Shown here: positions 53,059 to 60,348 of the stretch, one piece after another | Layout of the letters: each line of letters opens with the position of its first letter | Position numbering within the stretch: the first letter of the stretch is position 1 | DNA from: Bradyrhizobium sp. BR13661 | GTDB taxonomy: Bacteria > Pseudomonadota > Alphaproteobacteria > Rhizobiales > Xanthobacteraceae | Assembly: GCF_029892425.1 (NCBI RefSeq) | Contig: NZ_JARXWB010000001.1 | Span: forward strand, 496,001-560,000 | DNA: 64,000 bases | Direction of reading: 5' to 3' | Program-made: the position numbers and the translations under genes | The notes under the pieces: model-generated | What the model saw: the letters and a program-made list of their open reading frames with translations, nothing else | Told to the model about the DNA's origin: nothing | Databases searched by the model: none

Positions 53059-53757
53059 ATGAGTTACGCTGCTGAAGTCTGGGCTCCCGCCGCGGCCGAG
53101 ATCACGACGACGCTGCCGGCTGAAGAGATCGTGCCTGTTATGCCGTCGGCGCCGCTGGCGCCTGATAGCCCGCCTGATACCGCTGAAATCGTCTTCGACG
53201 AAGACAGCGAACTCCTCGACAAACTGGCGACCGGTGACGAGGCCGCGTTCCGCATGCTGGTCGAGCGCCACATCGATCGCGCCTACGCGATCGCGCTGCG
53301 CATCGTCGGCAACGCGGCCGACGCCGAAGACGTGGTGCAGGACACCATGCTCAAGATCTGGAGCCATCGCGGACGCTGGCAGCACGGCCGCGCAAAATTC
53401 TCGACCTGGCTCTACCGCGTCATCTCCAACCGCTGCATCGACCTGCGCCGCAAGCCGCGCAACGAGAATGTCGACACGGTGCCTGAAGTCGCCGACAGCC
53501 AGCCGGGCGCGGTCGAGATCATCGAGCGCAACGAGCTGAATGGCATGCTGGAGCTCGCGATGCTGCGCCTGCCCGAGCAGCAGCGCATTGCCGTGATCTT
53601 CTCGTACCACGAGAACATGAGCAACGGCGAGATCGCCCAGGTGATGGACACGACGGTGGCGGCGGTCGAGTCCCTGCTCAAGCGCGGACGCCAGCAGTTG
53701 CGTCAATTGCTGCGCAAGCACGAACGCGACATCCGCAACGCGTTTACCGATTGCTAA
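53059..53757 (+). CDS. ECF-type RNA polymerase sigma factor
   Basis: This is a 232-residue ECF sigma factor. A proline/alanine/glutamate-rich N-terminal stretch of about 50 residues precedes region 2 (MLVERHIDRAYAIALRIVG, DAEDVVQDTMLKIW, GRAKFSTWLYRVISNRCID). Region 4 is LRLPEQQRIAVIFSY, MSNGEIAQVM, AAVESLLKRGRQQLRQLL. GGAG eight bases before ATG 53059 sets the start. It is 141 bases upstream of flagellin on the same strand. No membrane anti-sigma gene is adjacent; the short protein at 57097 is a candidate partner. Likely role: controlling this flagellar cassette or its own stress regulon. Confidence 0.9.
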   Translation: MSYAAEVWAPAAAEITTTLPAEEIVPVMPSAPLAPDSPPDTAEIVFDEDSELLDKLATGDEAAFRMLVERHIDRAYAIALRIVGNAADAEDVVQDTMLKIWSHRGRWQHGRAKFSTWLYRVISNRCIDLRRKPRNENVDTVPEVADSQPGAVEIIERNELNGMLELAMLRLPEQQRIAVIFSYHENMSNGEIAQVMDTTVAAVESLLKRGRQQLRQLLRKHERDIRNAFTDC

Positions 53758-53898
53758 CCATAAAATCGGCTCTGCGGAAAATTTCGCGCCTGATCTCCTT
53801 GCGATCCACCGTTTGAGCGAACGGACGGGGCTGCGGTCTGCGTCGTCAATCGTCTTCAACGATGCGGCACGCCTTGCCCATCAGCACAGGAGTCTTCG

Positions 53899-54723
53899 AT
53901 GCCTGCAATTTCCACCAACACCGCCGCGAACGCCGCGGTCCGCTACCTCAACATCAATTCCGCGCAGGAGAGCAGCGCCCTCTCCAAACTGTCGAGTGGC
54001 TCGCGCATCACCTCCGCTTCCGACGATGCCGCCGGCCTTGCGATCTCGACCCGCATCTCCTCGGACGTCACCACGCTCCAGCAAGCCGCGACCAACTCTT
54101 CGCAGGCGACCGCGATCCTCCAGACCGCCGACGGCGGCGCCTCCAACATCTCCGACATCCTGGCGCGCATGAAGTCGCTTGCGTCGGAGTCCGCCTCGGG
54201 CACCACGACCGACTCCAGCCGCGCCTACATCAACTCGGAATTCTCGCAGCTCACGAGCGAAATCAATTCGATCGCGACCGGCACGCGCTATTCGAGCCAG
54301 AGCCTGCTCGATGGCTCCAGCGTGTTCTCGTCCGGCGTTTCGGTCCTGGTCGGCTCGTCCGGCTCGGACACCATCACCATCACGCTATCGAACCTGACGG
54401 CGTCGTCGCTCGGCGTCTCTTCGCTCGACGTGAGTTCGCTGTCGGACGCGACCTCGGCGCTATCTGCGCTCGATACCGCGATCAATACGGTCTCGGCCGC
54501 CCGCGCCAGCATCGGTGCACAGGAATCGCGCTTCAATTTCTCGTCCGACTCGATCTCGACCCAGACCCAGAACCTGCAATCGGCCAACTCGGCGATCAAG
54601 GACGTCGATATCGCGTCCGAACAGGCCACGCTGTCGTCAGCCGAGGTGAAGACCCAGGCCGCGGTCTCGGCCGAATCCGCGGCGAACCAGATGCCGCAGT
54701 ATCTGCTCAAGCTGCTCGGCTAA
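53899..54723 (+). CDS. fliC: Flagellin, short form
   Basis: This is a 274-residue flagellin, short compared with most. The N-terminal D0/D1 helices are clear (NTNT-like opening STNTAANAAVRYLNIN, LSSGSRITSASDDAAGLAIS), as are the C-terminal ones (DVDIASEQATLSSAEVKTQAAVSAESAANQMPQ). The central variable domain is only some 80 residues and rich in serine and threonine, possible sites for O-glycosylation. ACAGGAGTCTTCG precedes ATG 53899. A stable hairpin follows the gene. Members of this family assemble as filament after export through the flagellar type III system. Confidence 0.95.
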   Translation: MPAISTNTAANAAVRYLNINSAQESSALSKLSSGSRITSASDDAAGLAISTRISSDVTTLQQAATNSSQATAILQTADGGASNISDILARMKSLASESASGTTTDSSRAYINSEFSQLTSEINSIATGTRYSSQSLLDGSSVFSSGVSVLVGSSGSDTITITLSNLTASSLGVSSLDVSSLSDATSALSALDTAINTVSAARASIGAQESRFNFSSDSISTQTQNLQSANSAIKDVDIASEQATLSSAEVKTQAAVSAESAANQMPQYLLKLLG

Positions 54724-54742
54724 GCGGCTAGGCCAATGATGG

Positions 54743-54767
54743 CCGGGCCGGCTTGATGCTGGCCCGG
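54743..54767 (+). terminator. Stem-loop between flagellin and fliD
   Basis: CCGGGCCGGC-ttgat-GCTGGCCCGG is a 10-base-pair stem (one G-U) followed by TTCCCCC. Lacking a long T run, it is probably a partial terminator or stabiliser that keeps flagellin mRNA above fliD. Confidence 0.6.
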
Positions 54768-54795
54768 TTCCCCCTGGGATGGATCGAGCAGCACA

Positions 54796-56499
54796 GTGAC
54801 GTCAGTCAGTTCGAGCACCAGCAGCACCGCCAGCACAAGCTCGAGTACGTCGAGCGCCTCCTCGGTGACCACGACCGGGACCACGACATCGACCAGCGTC
54901 GATTGGAGTGCGCTGATCACGGCCGCGGTGAACGCGAAGCTCACGGCGGCGACCACGATCTCGACCTCGATCACCAGCAACCAAGCCAAGATCTCGGCCT
55001 ACCAGACGCTCCAGACTGACCTTTCGACGCTCTCCAGCGGCCTGTCCTCGCTTGCGACATCAATCGTCAATTCGCTCGCGACCAACGTCTTCGCCACGCG
55101 CTCGGCCACCATCAGCTCGACCGGCGACGTCAGCGCGTCCTCCGCGCTCTCGATGTCGGTCAGCAACGGCGCGGCCACCGGCAGCCATACCTTGACCATC
55201 AGCCAGGTCGCGACCGCGCAGAAGGTGGCCGGCACTGCGCAGTCGAGCGAGACCAGCGCGCTCGGCTACACCGGCACGTTCTCGCTCGGTCTCGGAAGCG
55301 GCAGCACCGCAAGCATCAGCGTCACCAGTACGATGTCGCTCCAGGACGTCGTCGATGCCGTCAACGCCCAGACGTCGACCACCAATGTCCAAGCTTCGAT
55401 CGTCCAGGTGTCGAGCGGGTCGTACGAGATGGTGCTGACGGGCACCGAGGATGCCGCCGACATCTCGTATTCGAGCACGTCCGGCGACGACATCCTGAAC
55501 AAGCTCGGTATCACCGACAGCACGGGCGCGTTTTCCGACGTGCTGCAGACGTCGCAGGCGGCAAAATTCAGCCTCGACGGCATCTCGATGACGCGAGATA
55601 CCAACGACATCACCGACGTGCTGACGGGCGTGACGTTCAATCTGCTTCAGGCAACGACCAGCGGAGCGACGCTGAACATCAGCATCGAGCCCGACACTAG
55701 CCAGATCTCGACTGCGGTCCAGACGCTCGTCACCAACTACAACACGTTCCGCGACGCAGTGATCGCGCAGCAGGCGACAGCCTCGGATGGCACCGCGGAT
55801 TCCAGCGCCGTGCTGTTCGGCGACGGCACCATGCGCGACATCATGGGCTCGCTGCAAAACGCGCTCAACAGCACGGTGGGCGGCCTGACCATGGCCGACC
55901 TCGGCCTGTCCTTCAACGAGAAGAACGAGCTCTCACTCGACACCTCGACGCTGTCCAACGTCCTGAGCACCAATCTGAGCGGCGTCACCACGCTATTGTC
56001 GGCGCAGACCAAGACCTCGTCGAGCCAGCTCAGCGTCGTCAACACGGGAACCTCGCCGCAATCTTTCACGCTCGACGTGGCCGTGGATTCGTCCGGAAAT
56101 CTCACCTCGGCTTCGGTCGGCGGGGACTCATCGCTGTTCACGGTGAGCGGTACGACGATCATCGGCGCTGCGGGAACGGCCTATGCCGGCATGGCCTTCA
56201 CCTATTCGGGATCGACGTCGCAGTCGATCACGGTGACCTCGACATCAGGCATCGCGACGCAGCTCTACCAGCTGTCCAAGACCGCGTCGTCGAGCTCGGG
56301 CTCACTGCAGACACTGATCACGAATCTGACCGATCGCGACACCGAGCTTCAGCAGAAGGTCGACGATATCGACAGCGCGGCGTCCGCCTACCAGAGCCAG
56401 CTCCAGACCCAATACGCGAAATACCAGGCCGCGATCTCGAGCGCGAACAACACGCTCACCTATCTCAAGGCCCTGCTTAACTCCAGCTCGAGTGGTTGA
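54796..56499 (+). CDS. fliD: Flagellar filament capping protein FliD
   Basis: This is a 567-residue FliD. The N-terminal 35 residues are nearly all serine and threonine. FliD_N features follow (VDWSALITAAVNAKLTA, then SNQAKISAYQTLQTDL), and the FliD_C region includes SLQDVVDAVNAQ, NKLGITDSTGAF, TLVTNYNTFRDAV and a C-terminal coiled part ending LTYLKALLNS. It forms the cap under which flagellin folds. GTG 54796 is the likely start; the ribosome site is poor. Its stop overlaps fliS. FliD is absent from canonical alphaproteobacterial flagellar clusters, a sign of a different lineage. Confidence 0.92.
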   Translation: MTSVSSSTSSTASTSSSTSSASSVTTTGTTTSTSVDWSALITAAVNAKLTAATTISTSITSNQAKISAYQTLQTDLSTLSSGLSSLATSIVNSLATNVFATRSATISSTGDVSASSALSMSVSNGAATGSHTLTISQVATAQKVAGTAQSSETSALGYTGTFSLGLGSGSTASISVTSTMSLQDVVDAVNAQTSTTNVQASIVQVSSGSYEMVLTGTEDAADISYSSTSGDDILNKLGITDSTGAFSDVLQTSQAAKFSLDGISMTRDTNDITDVLTGVTFNLLQATTSGATLNISIEPDTSQISTAVQTLVTNYNTFRDAVIAQQATASDGTADSSAVLFGDGTMRDIMGSLQNALNSTVGGLTMADLGLSFNEKNELSLDTSTLSNVLSTNLSGVTTLLSAQTKTSSSQLSVVNTGTSPQSFTLDVAVDSSGNLTSASVGGDSSLFTVSGTTIIGAAGTAYAGMAFTYSGSTSQSITVTSTSGIATQLYQLSKTASSSSGSLQTLITNLTDRDTELQQKVDDIDSAASAYQSQLQTQYAKYQAAISSANNTLTYLKALLNSSSSG

Positions 56500-56927
56500 T
56501 GATGCATAATCCGATGGCGTACATGGCCAATCAGGCCTATCGGGGCGCGGCCACCAGCGTGCCGCCGCTCAAGGCAATCTCGATGCTGCTTGGCGGCGCG
56601 ATTACCTTCTTCCAGAAGTCGTTGGCCGCGCAGGAGGCACGGCGCTTCGAGGAAGGACACGAATACCTGCTGAAGGCGACCGCGATCCTGCGCGGGCTCA
56701 GCCACAATCTCGACTTCACCAAGGGTGAGGGGGTGGCCGAGCGGCTGTTCCAGACCTACAACAGCCTGATCGTGGCGAGTCACAAGGCGTTCGGCAGGCC
56801 GCACGCGCGGGAGAGTTTTCGGCGGATCATCGCGGCCGTGACCGAGCTTCGGGAGGCCTGGGAGCACGTCGACGCGGCGGTGCGCGGGGCCAAGCCTGCG
56901 CCGGCCGATTCGGCCCGCACAGGCTAA
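56499..56927 (+). CDS. fliS: Flagellar export chaperone FliS
   Basis: This is a 142-residue FliS. MAYMANQAYRGAATSVPPLKAISMLLGGAI and FEEGHEYLLKATAILRGLSHNLDF are the family's first helices, and VAERLFQTYNSLIVAS the third. FliS holds the flagellin C-terminus before export. ATG 56499 overlaps the fliD stop by one base, so translation is coupled. The last 20 residues are a flexible tail. Confidence 0.9.
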   Translation: MMHNPMAYMANQAYRGAATSVPPLKAISMLLGGAITFFQKSLAAQEARRFEEGHEYLLKATAILRGLSHNLDFTKGEGVAERLFQTYNSLIVASHKAFGRPHARESFRRIIAAVTELREAWEHVDAAVRGAKPAPADSARTG

Positions 56928-57026
56928 AGGCGGCGGCGCTCGGGCCGCCAAAGCATCCCGGCGTCGCCAGCCCGGCAGTTTGAGCCAGTTTCCGTAATGC
57001 TCCGGGCGGTTTTGGCGCACAAGGCC

Positions 57027-57046
57027 GGCGGAAACCGGTTTCCGCC
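57027..57046. promoter_or_regulatory. Perfect 20-base palindrome before the short gene
   Basis: GGCGGAAACC and its exact complement GGTTTCCGCC abut with no spacer. It lies 50 bases before the ATG at 57097. A second GTTTCCG is at about 56987. The size fits a dimeric regulator or a short stem. Confidence 0.45.
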
Positions 57047-57096
57047 GCACCAGCAATGCTTTATGACGGGCCTGACCGAGGCGGGATCGGCGGGCG

Positions 57097-57369
57097 ATGG
57101 ACGTCACCGAATTTGAGGAACTGATCGACCGGCTGGGCGAGGATCTCTCGCGCTGGCCCGAGGATCGTCGCTTGCCTGCTGAAGAGCTGCTGAAGCACTC
57201 CTCGGCCGCCCAGGCTCTGCTCGAAGAGATGCGCGCCTTGCGCCGTGCACTCGCCGCGCCCCCGGTGCGGGCGCCGGTCGGCCTCGCCGATCGCATCGCC
57301 GCCGCTGCCGCGAAAATGAAGAGCGACACCGCCGAGCCGCGCACCGAAGGCGAGACGGCCGAGAGCTGA
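57097..57369 (+). CDS. Short acidic protein, possible sigma-factor partner
   Basis: This is a 90-residue soluble protein. Its start, DVTEFEELIDRLGEDLSRWPEDRRLPAEELL, resembles a group of short alphaproteobacterial proteins that I associate with ECF sigma genes. The remainder is helical (AAQALLEEMRALRRALAAPP, GLADRIAAAAAKM). There is no membrane segment. It lies between FliS and FlgD, 3.3 kb after the only sigma gene of the cassette. Anti-sigma activity is an inference. Confidence 0.6.
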   Translation: MDVTEFEELIDRLGEDLSRWPEDRRLPAEELLKHSSAAQALLEEMRALRRALAAPPVRAPVGLADRIAAAAAKMKSDTAEPRTEGETAES

Positions 57370-57479
57370 TCGGCTCTTCTTCCAACGTCTCTATGCTTGC
57401 TTCTTCACCTCGCCCCGCTCGCGGGACGAAAGAGCCCAGCTTCAGGTCGTCTCGACATCATCACGCTTCTCACCCACGC

Positions 57480-57500
57480 ACACGGCAGATTTTGCCGTGT
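57480..57500. promoter_or_regulatory. Inverted repeat upstream of flgD
   Basis: ACACGGCA-gattt-TGCCGTGT is a perfect 8-base-arm repeat 130 bases before flgD in the 260-base gap that starts the hook genes. It could be an operator or a hairpin in the leader. No clear sigma-28 or sigma-54 site accompanies it. Confidence 0.4.
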
Positions 57501-57629
57501 CGAAGGCGATTTTCGCGCGGGTGAATCCGCGCCTGAATCGGCGCGTCCACGCGTTTCATCAGCACACAGATTTCAAGCGCGCTGATCGACATCCTTGTCA
57601 CCGGCTGCGCGGGAAACCCGGAGTCCCTG

Positions 57630-58298
57630 ATGACAGTTTCCGCGACGAGTTCTGCAACGACTGCCGCCACGACGACATCGTCGTCCTCGAGCACGTCGTC
57701 CAGTTCGACGCTGACGTCCACCGAATTCATGAGCCTGCTCGTCAGCGAGCTTCAGAACCAGGATCCGCTGAACGCGACATCGACCACCGACCTCGTCAAT
57801 CAGCTCACCTCCTACGCCAATTTCACCTCCCAGCAGTCGATCAACTCCAGTCTGACCTCGCTTTCGAGTTCGTTCTCGAGCCTCGTGACGCTCAACTCGG
57901 TCAACTATATCGGCCACACCGTCGAGGCGAAGACTGACACGTCGACGCTGAGCAATGGCTCGGCGACGTTCGGCTATTCGTTGTCATCGGCCGCCTCCGA
58001 CGTTTCGATCACCGTGAAGGACTCCTCGGGTAACACTGTCTACACCGGCACAGGGACCGGCAATGCCGGCTCCAACAGCTTTACCTGGGACGGCAAGAAT
58101 TCCAGCGGCACCCAGCTCACCGACGGCGGCCAGTACACCATTTCGGTGACGGCGACGGATTCGGCCGGCAACTCGGTGCTCAACTACACGACCGTCACCG
58201 GCACGGTCACGGGTATCGACACGTCGACCTCAACGCCGTCGCTGACCGTGAACGGCGTCTCCGTCAGCGCCGCCAACATCATCGGCGTCACGTCCTGA
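57630..58298 (+). CDS. flgD: Flagellar hook assembly (hook-cap) protein FlgD
   Basis: This is a 222-residue FlgD. After a serine/threonine-rich export segment comes the hallmark TSTEFMSLLVSELQNQDPLNATSTTDLVNQLTSYANFTSQQSIN at residues 29-71. The C-terminal Ig-like part has VKDSSGNTVYTGTGTGNAGSNSFTWDGKNSSG. FlgD caps the growing hook. GAGTCCCTG before ATG is a fair ribosome site. flgE follows after 31 bases. Confidence 0.93.
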   Translation: MTVSATSSATTAATTTSSSSSTSSSSTLTSTEFMSLLVSELQNQDPLNATSTTDLVNQLTSYANFTSQQSINSSLTSLSSSFSSLVTLNSVNYIGHTVEAKTDTSTLSNGSATFGYSLSSAASDVSITVKDSSGNTVYTGTGTGNAGSNSFTWDGKNSSGTQLTDGGQYTISVTATDSAGNSVLNYTTVTGTVTGIDTSTSTPSLTVNGVSVSAANIIGVTS

Positions 58299-58329
58299 TC
58301 CTTCGTCACGATTTCTCTGGAGTTCCATC

Positions 58330-59595
58330 ATGAGTCTCACCGGTGCATTGTCCTCGGCGATCTCGGCGCTCAGCGCGCAGAGCCAGTCCCTGTCGATGAT
58401 CAGCGACAACATCGCCAATTCCTCTACGACAGGCTACAAAACGACGTCGGCGATGTTCGACGATCTCGTCACCGCATCGAGCAACACGACGGCCTATGCC
58501 TCCGGCGGCGTCACGGTCTCGGGCCGGGCCAACATCACGCAGCAGGGCCTGCTCGCGACGACTTCCAACGCCACCGACGTCGCGATCCAGGGCTCCGGCT
58601 TCTTCGTCGTGACCAGCGCCACCTCAGGCGGCACCACGTCTTACACCCGCAACGGCGCTTTCTCGACCGACAACGCCGGCTATCTCGAGAACAATGGCAG
58701 CTACCTCGAAGGCTGGCGCACTGACGCGGACGGAAACGTCGTCGGTAATGAATCGGCGAGCAATCTGCAGGCCATCAACACCCAGGTCGCCTCGACCAGC
58801 GGCAGCGCCACCACCAAGACCACGATTGCAGCCAATCTGCCGTCGGACGCCGCGACCGGCGATACCTACACCAGCTCGATGACGGTCTACGATTCGCTCG
58901 GCGCTGCGAACTCGATGCAGGTCACCTGGACCAAGACCGGGACCAATACCTGGAGCGCAAGCTTTGCCAATCCGACCTCGACATCGAGTACCACGACCGC
59001 GACCGGCACGGCCTCGGGCACGATCGCGATTACGTTCAACAGCGATGGTTCGCTTGCCAGCACCAGCCCAAGCCCCGCAACGGTGAAAGTCACGGGCTGG
59101 ACCGATGGCGCGACGGACAGCACCATCACGATGAATCTCGGCACCGCCGGCAAGACAGACGGTCTGACGCAATATGCCTCGGGCGAGACGACGCCGACCG
59201 TCAACGTCACCAGCATCTCCTCGGACGGCCTGTCCTACGGCAAGCTCTCCAGCATCTCTATCGGCAAGAGCGGCATCGTCGACGCCACCTATTCGAACGG
59301 CCAGACCATCGCGATCTACAAGATCGCGGTGGCGACCTTTGCCGATCCGACCGGGCTCTCTGCTGCGAGCGACGGCCTTTATTCGGCGACCGTGACGTCT
59401 GGGAACGCCGCATTGCAGGCGTCCGGCGAGAACGGCGCGGGCACGATCTATGGCAGCGAGCTGGAATCCTCGACCACCGATACCTCCAGCCAGTTCTCCA
59501 GCATGATCTCGGCACAGCAGGCCTATTCCGCTGCCTCCCAGGTCATCTCGACCGTCAACAAGATGTACGACACGCTCATTTCGGCGATGAGGTGA
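58330..59595 (+). CDS. flgE: Flagellar hook protein FlgE
   Basis: This is a 421-residue hook protein. The N-terminal rod-like motif is SISALSAQSQSLSMISDNIANSSTTGYKTTS and the C-terminal helix is SAASQVISTVNKMYDTLISAMR. The middle has DVAIQGSGFFVV and YTRNGAFSTDNAGYLENNGSYLEGW, as usual for FlgE/F/G. CTCTGGAG precedes the ATG. It is shorter than hooks of about 400-700 residues in related bacteria only at the low end, so it should be complete. Confidence 0.93.
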   Translation: MSLTGALSSAISALSAQSQSLSMISDNIANSSTTGYKTTSAMFDDLVTASSNTTAYASGGVTVSGRANITQQGLLATTSNATDVAIQGSGFFVVTSATSGGTTSYTRNGAFSTDNAGYLENNGSYLEGWRTDADGNVVGNESASNLQAINTQVASTSGSATTKTTIAANLPSDAATGDTYTSSMTVYDSLGAANSMQVTWTKTGTNTWSASFANPTSTSSTTTATGTASGTIAITFNSDGSLASTSPSPATVKVTGWTDGATDSTITMNLGTAGKTDGLTQYASGETTPTVNVTSISSDGLSYGKLSSISIGKSGIVDATYSNGQTIAIYKIAVATFADPTGLSAASDGLYSATVTSGNAALQASGENGAGTIYGSELESSTTDTSSQFSSMISAQQAYSAASQVISTVNKMYDTLISAMR

Positions 59596-59598
59596 GCG

Positions 59599-59859
59599 AT
59601 GCGCGGTGACAAGGCCAGCGCCGCCGGAGAGGTGTTGCTGCGTCGGCTGCAGCGCCTGGTGGCGCGAGCCGGGAGTGTCAGGGACAGCGACCACAAGCAG
59701 CTCGTTGCGTTGCTCGATGATATCGAGACGACCCGCCGCGGTCTGATGAAGGAGTGCGCCGAGGTTGAGGGGCAGATGAGACAGGCCACGGTCAGGACGA
59801 CCGCGATCGGCGCCTATTTGCGCAATTCGCAAATCCAACGTGGCAAGCGGCATAATTAG
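59599..59859 (+). CDS. Small helical protein between flgE and a flgN-like gene
   Basis: This is an 86-residue basic protein, almost wholly helical (VLLRRLQRLVARAGSVRDSDHKQLVALLDDIETTRRGLMKE). It starts three bases after flgE and the FlgN-like gene starts 15 bases after it, so it is part of the hook-filament operon. I do not recognise it as a standard flagellar protein. Its size and helical form suggest an export chaperone or a small regulator. Confidence 0.7.
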   Translation: MRGDKASAAGEVLLRRLQRLVARAGSVRDSDHKQLVALLDDIETTRRGLMKECAEVEGQMRQATVRTTAIGAYLRNSQIQRGKRHN

Positions 59860-59874
59860 AAGAAGGCGATGACC

Positions 59875-60330
59875 ATGAGTGTAGCCCAAACCACCAGGAC
59901 CAATGCCACGAATGGCGACGCGCGGATCAAGTCGCTGATCCAGCTGATCGACGTTCTCACCGTGCTGGTCGCGGAGGAGAATGCCGAGCTCGCCAAGGGC
60001 CTGCCGGCCTCGCGCCTGAAGCAGGTCGACGAAAAGAACCGCCTGGCCGAGATTTTTGAGCGGACCGTCGCCGAATGCGCCGCCGGAACGGCCACGCTGA
60101 ACGTGCGCGACCGGATCCTGCGCGAGCAACTGCTGGATCGGATCCTGAAGCTGCGCGCGGCGATGGACGAGAATTTGGTGCGCCTGCGCGCGGCGATCGA
60201 GGCCAGCAACCGCAGGATCGAGGCGGTCATGCAGGCGATCCGCGAACAGATCGCCGCGGTGTCGCCCTATGGCGCCTCCGGCCGCGTCGCTGCACGCGCC
60301 GTCTCCAGCGGCACCAACCGCAGCGCCTGA
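59875..60330 (+). CDS. FlgN-like flagellar export chaperone
   Basis: This is a 151-residue helical protein. LIQLIDVLTVLVAEENAELAKGLPASRLKQVDEKNRL has the FlgN pattern of a first long helix with ENxxL, and the C-terminal helix AIEASNRRIEAVMQAI with YGASGR is also FlgN-like. FlgN escorts FlgK and FlgL, whose genes follow. AAGAAGG stands eight bases before ATG 59875; ATG 59869 is too near. Confidence 0.75.
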   Translation: MSVAQTTRTNATNGDARIKSLIQLIDVLTVLVAEENAELAKGLPASRLKQVDEKNRLAEIFERTVAECAAGTATLNVRDRILREQLLDRILKLRAAMDENLVRLRAAIEASNRRIEAVMQAIREQIAAVSPYGASGRVAARAVSSGTNRSA

Positions 60331-60348
60331 CGAGCAGGGGAGCCCGCC

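Noticed and set aside
53758..53898. A sigma-28 or sigma-54 promoter before flagellin
   Set aside because: Neither TAAA-N15-GCCGATAA nor GG-N10-GC with proper flanks could be found.
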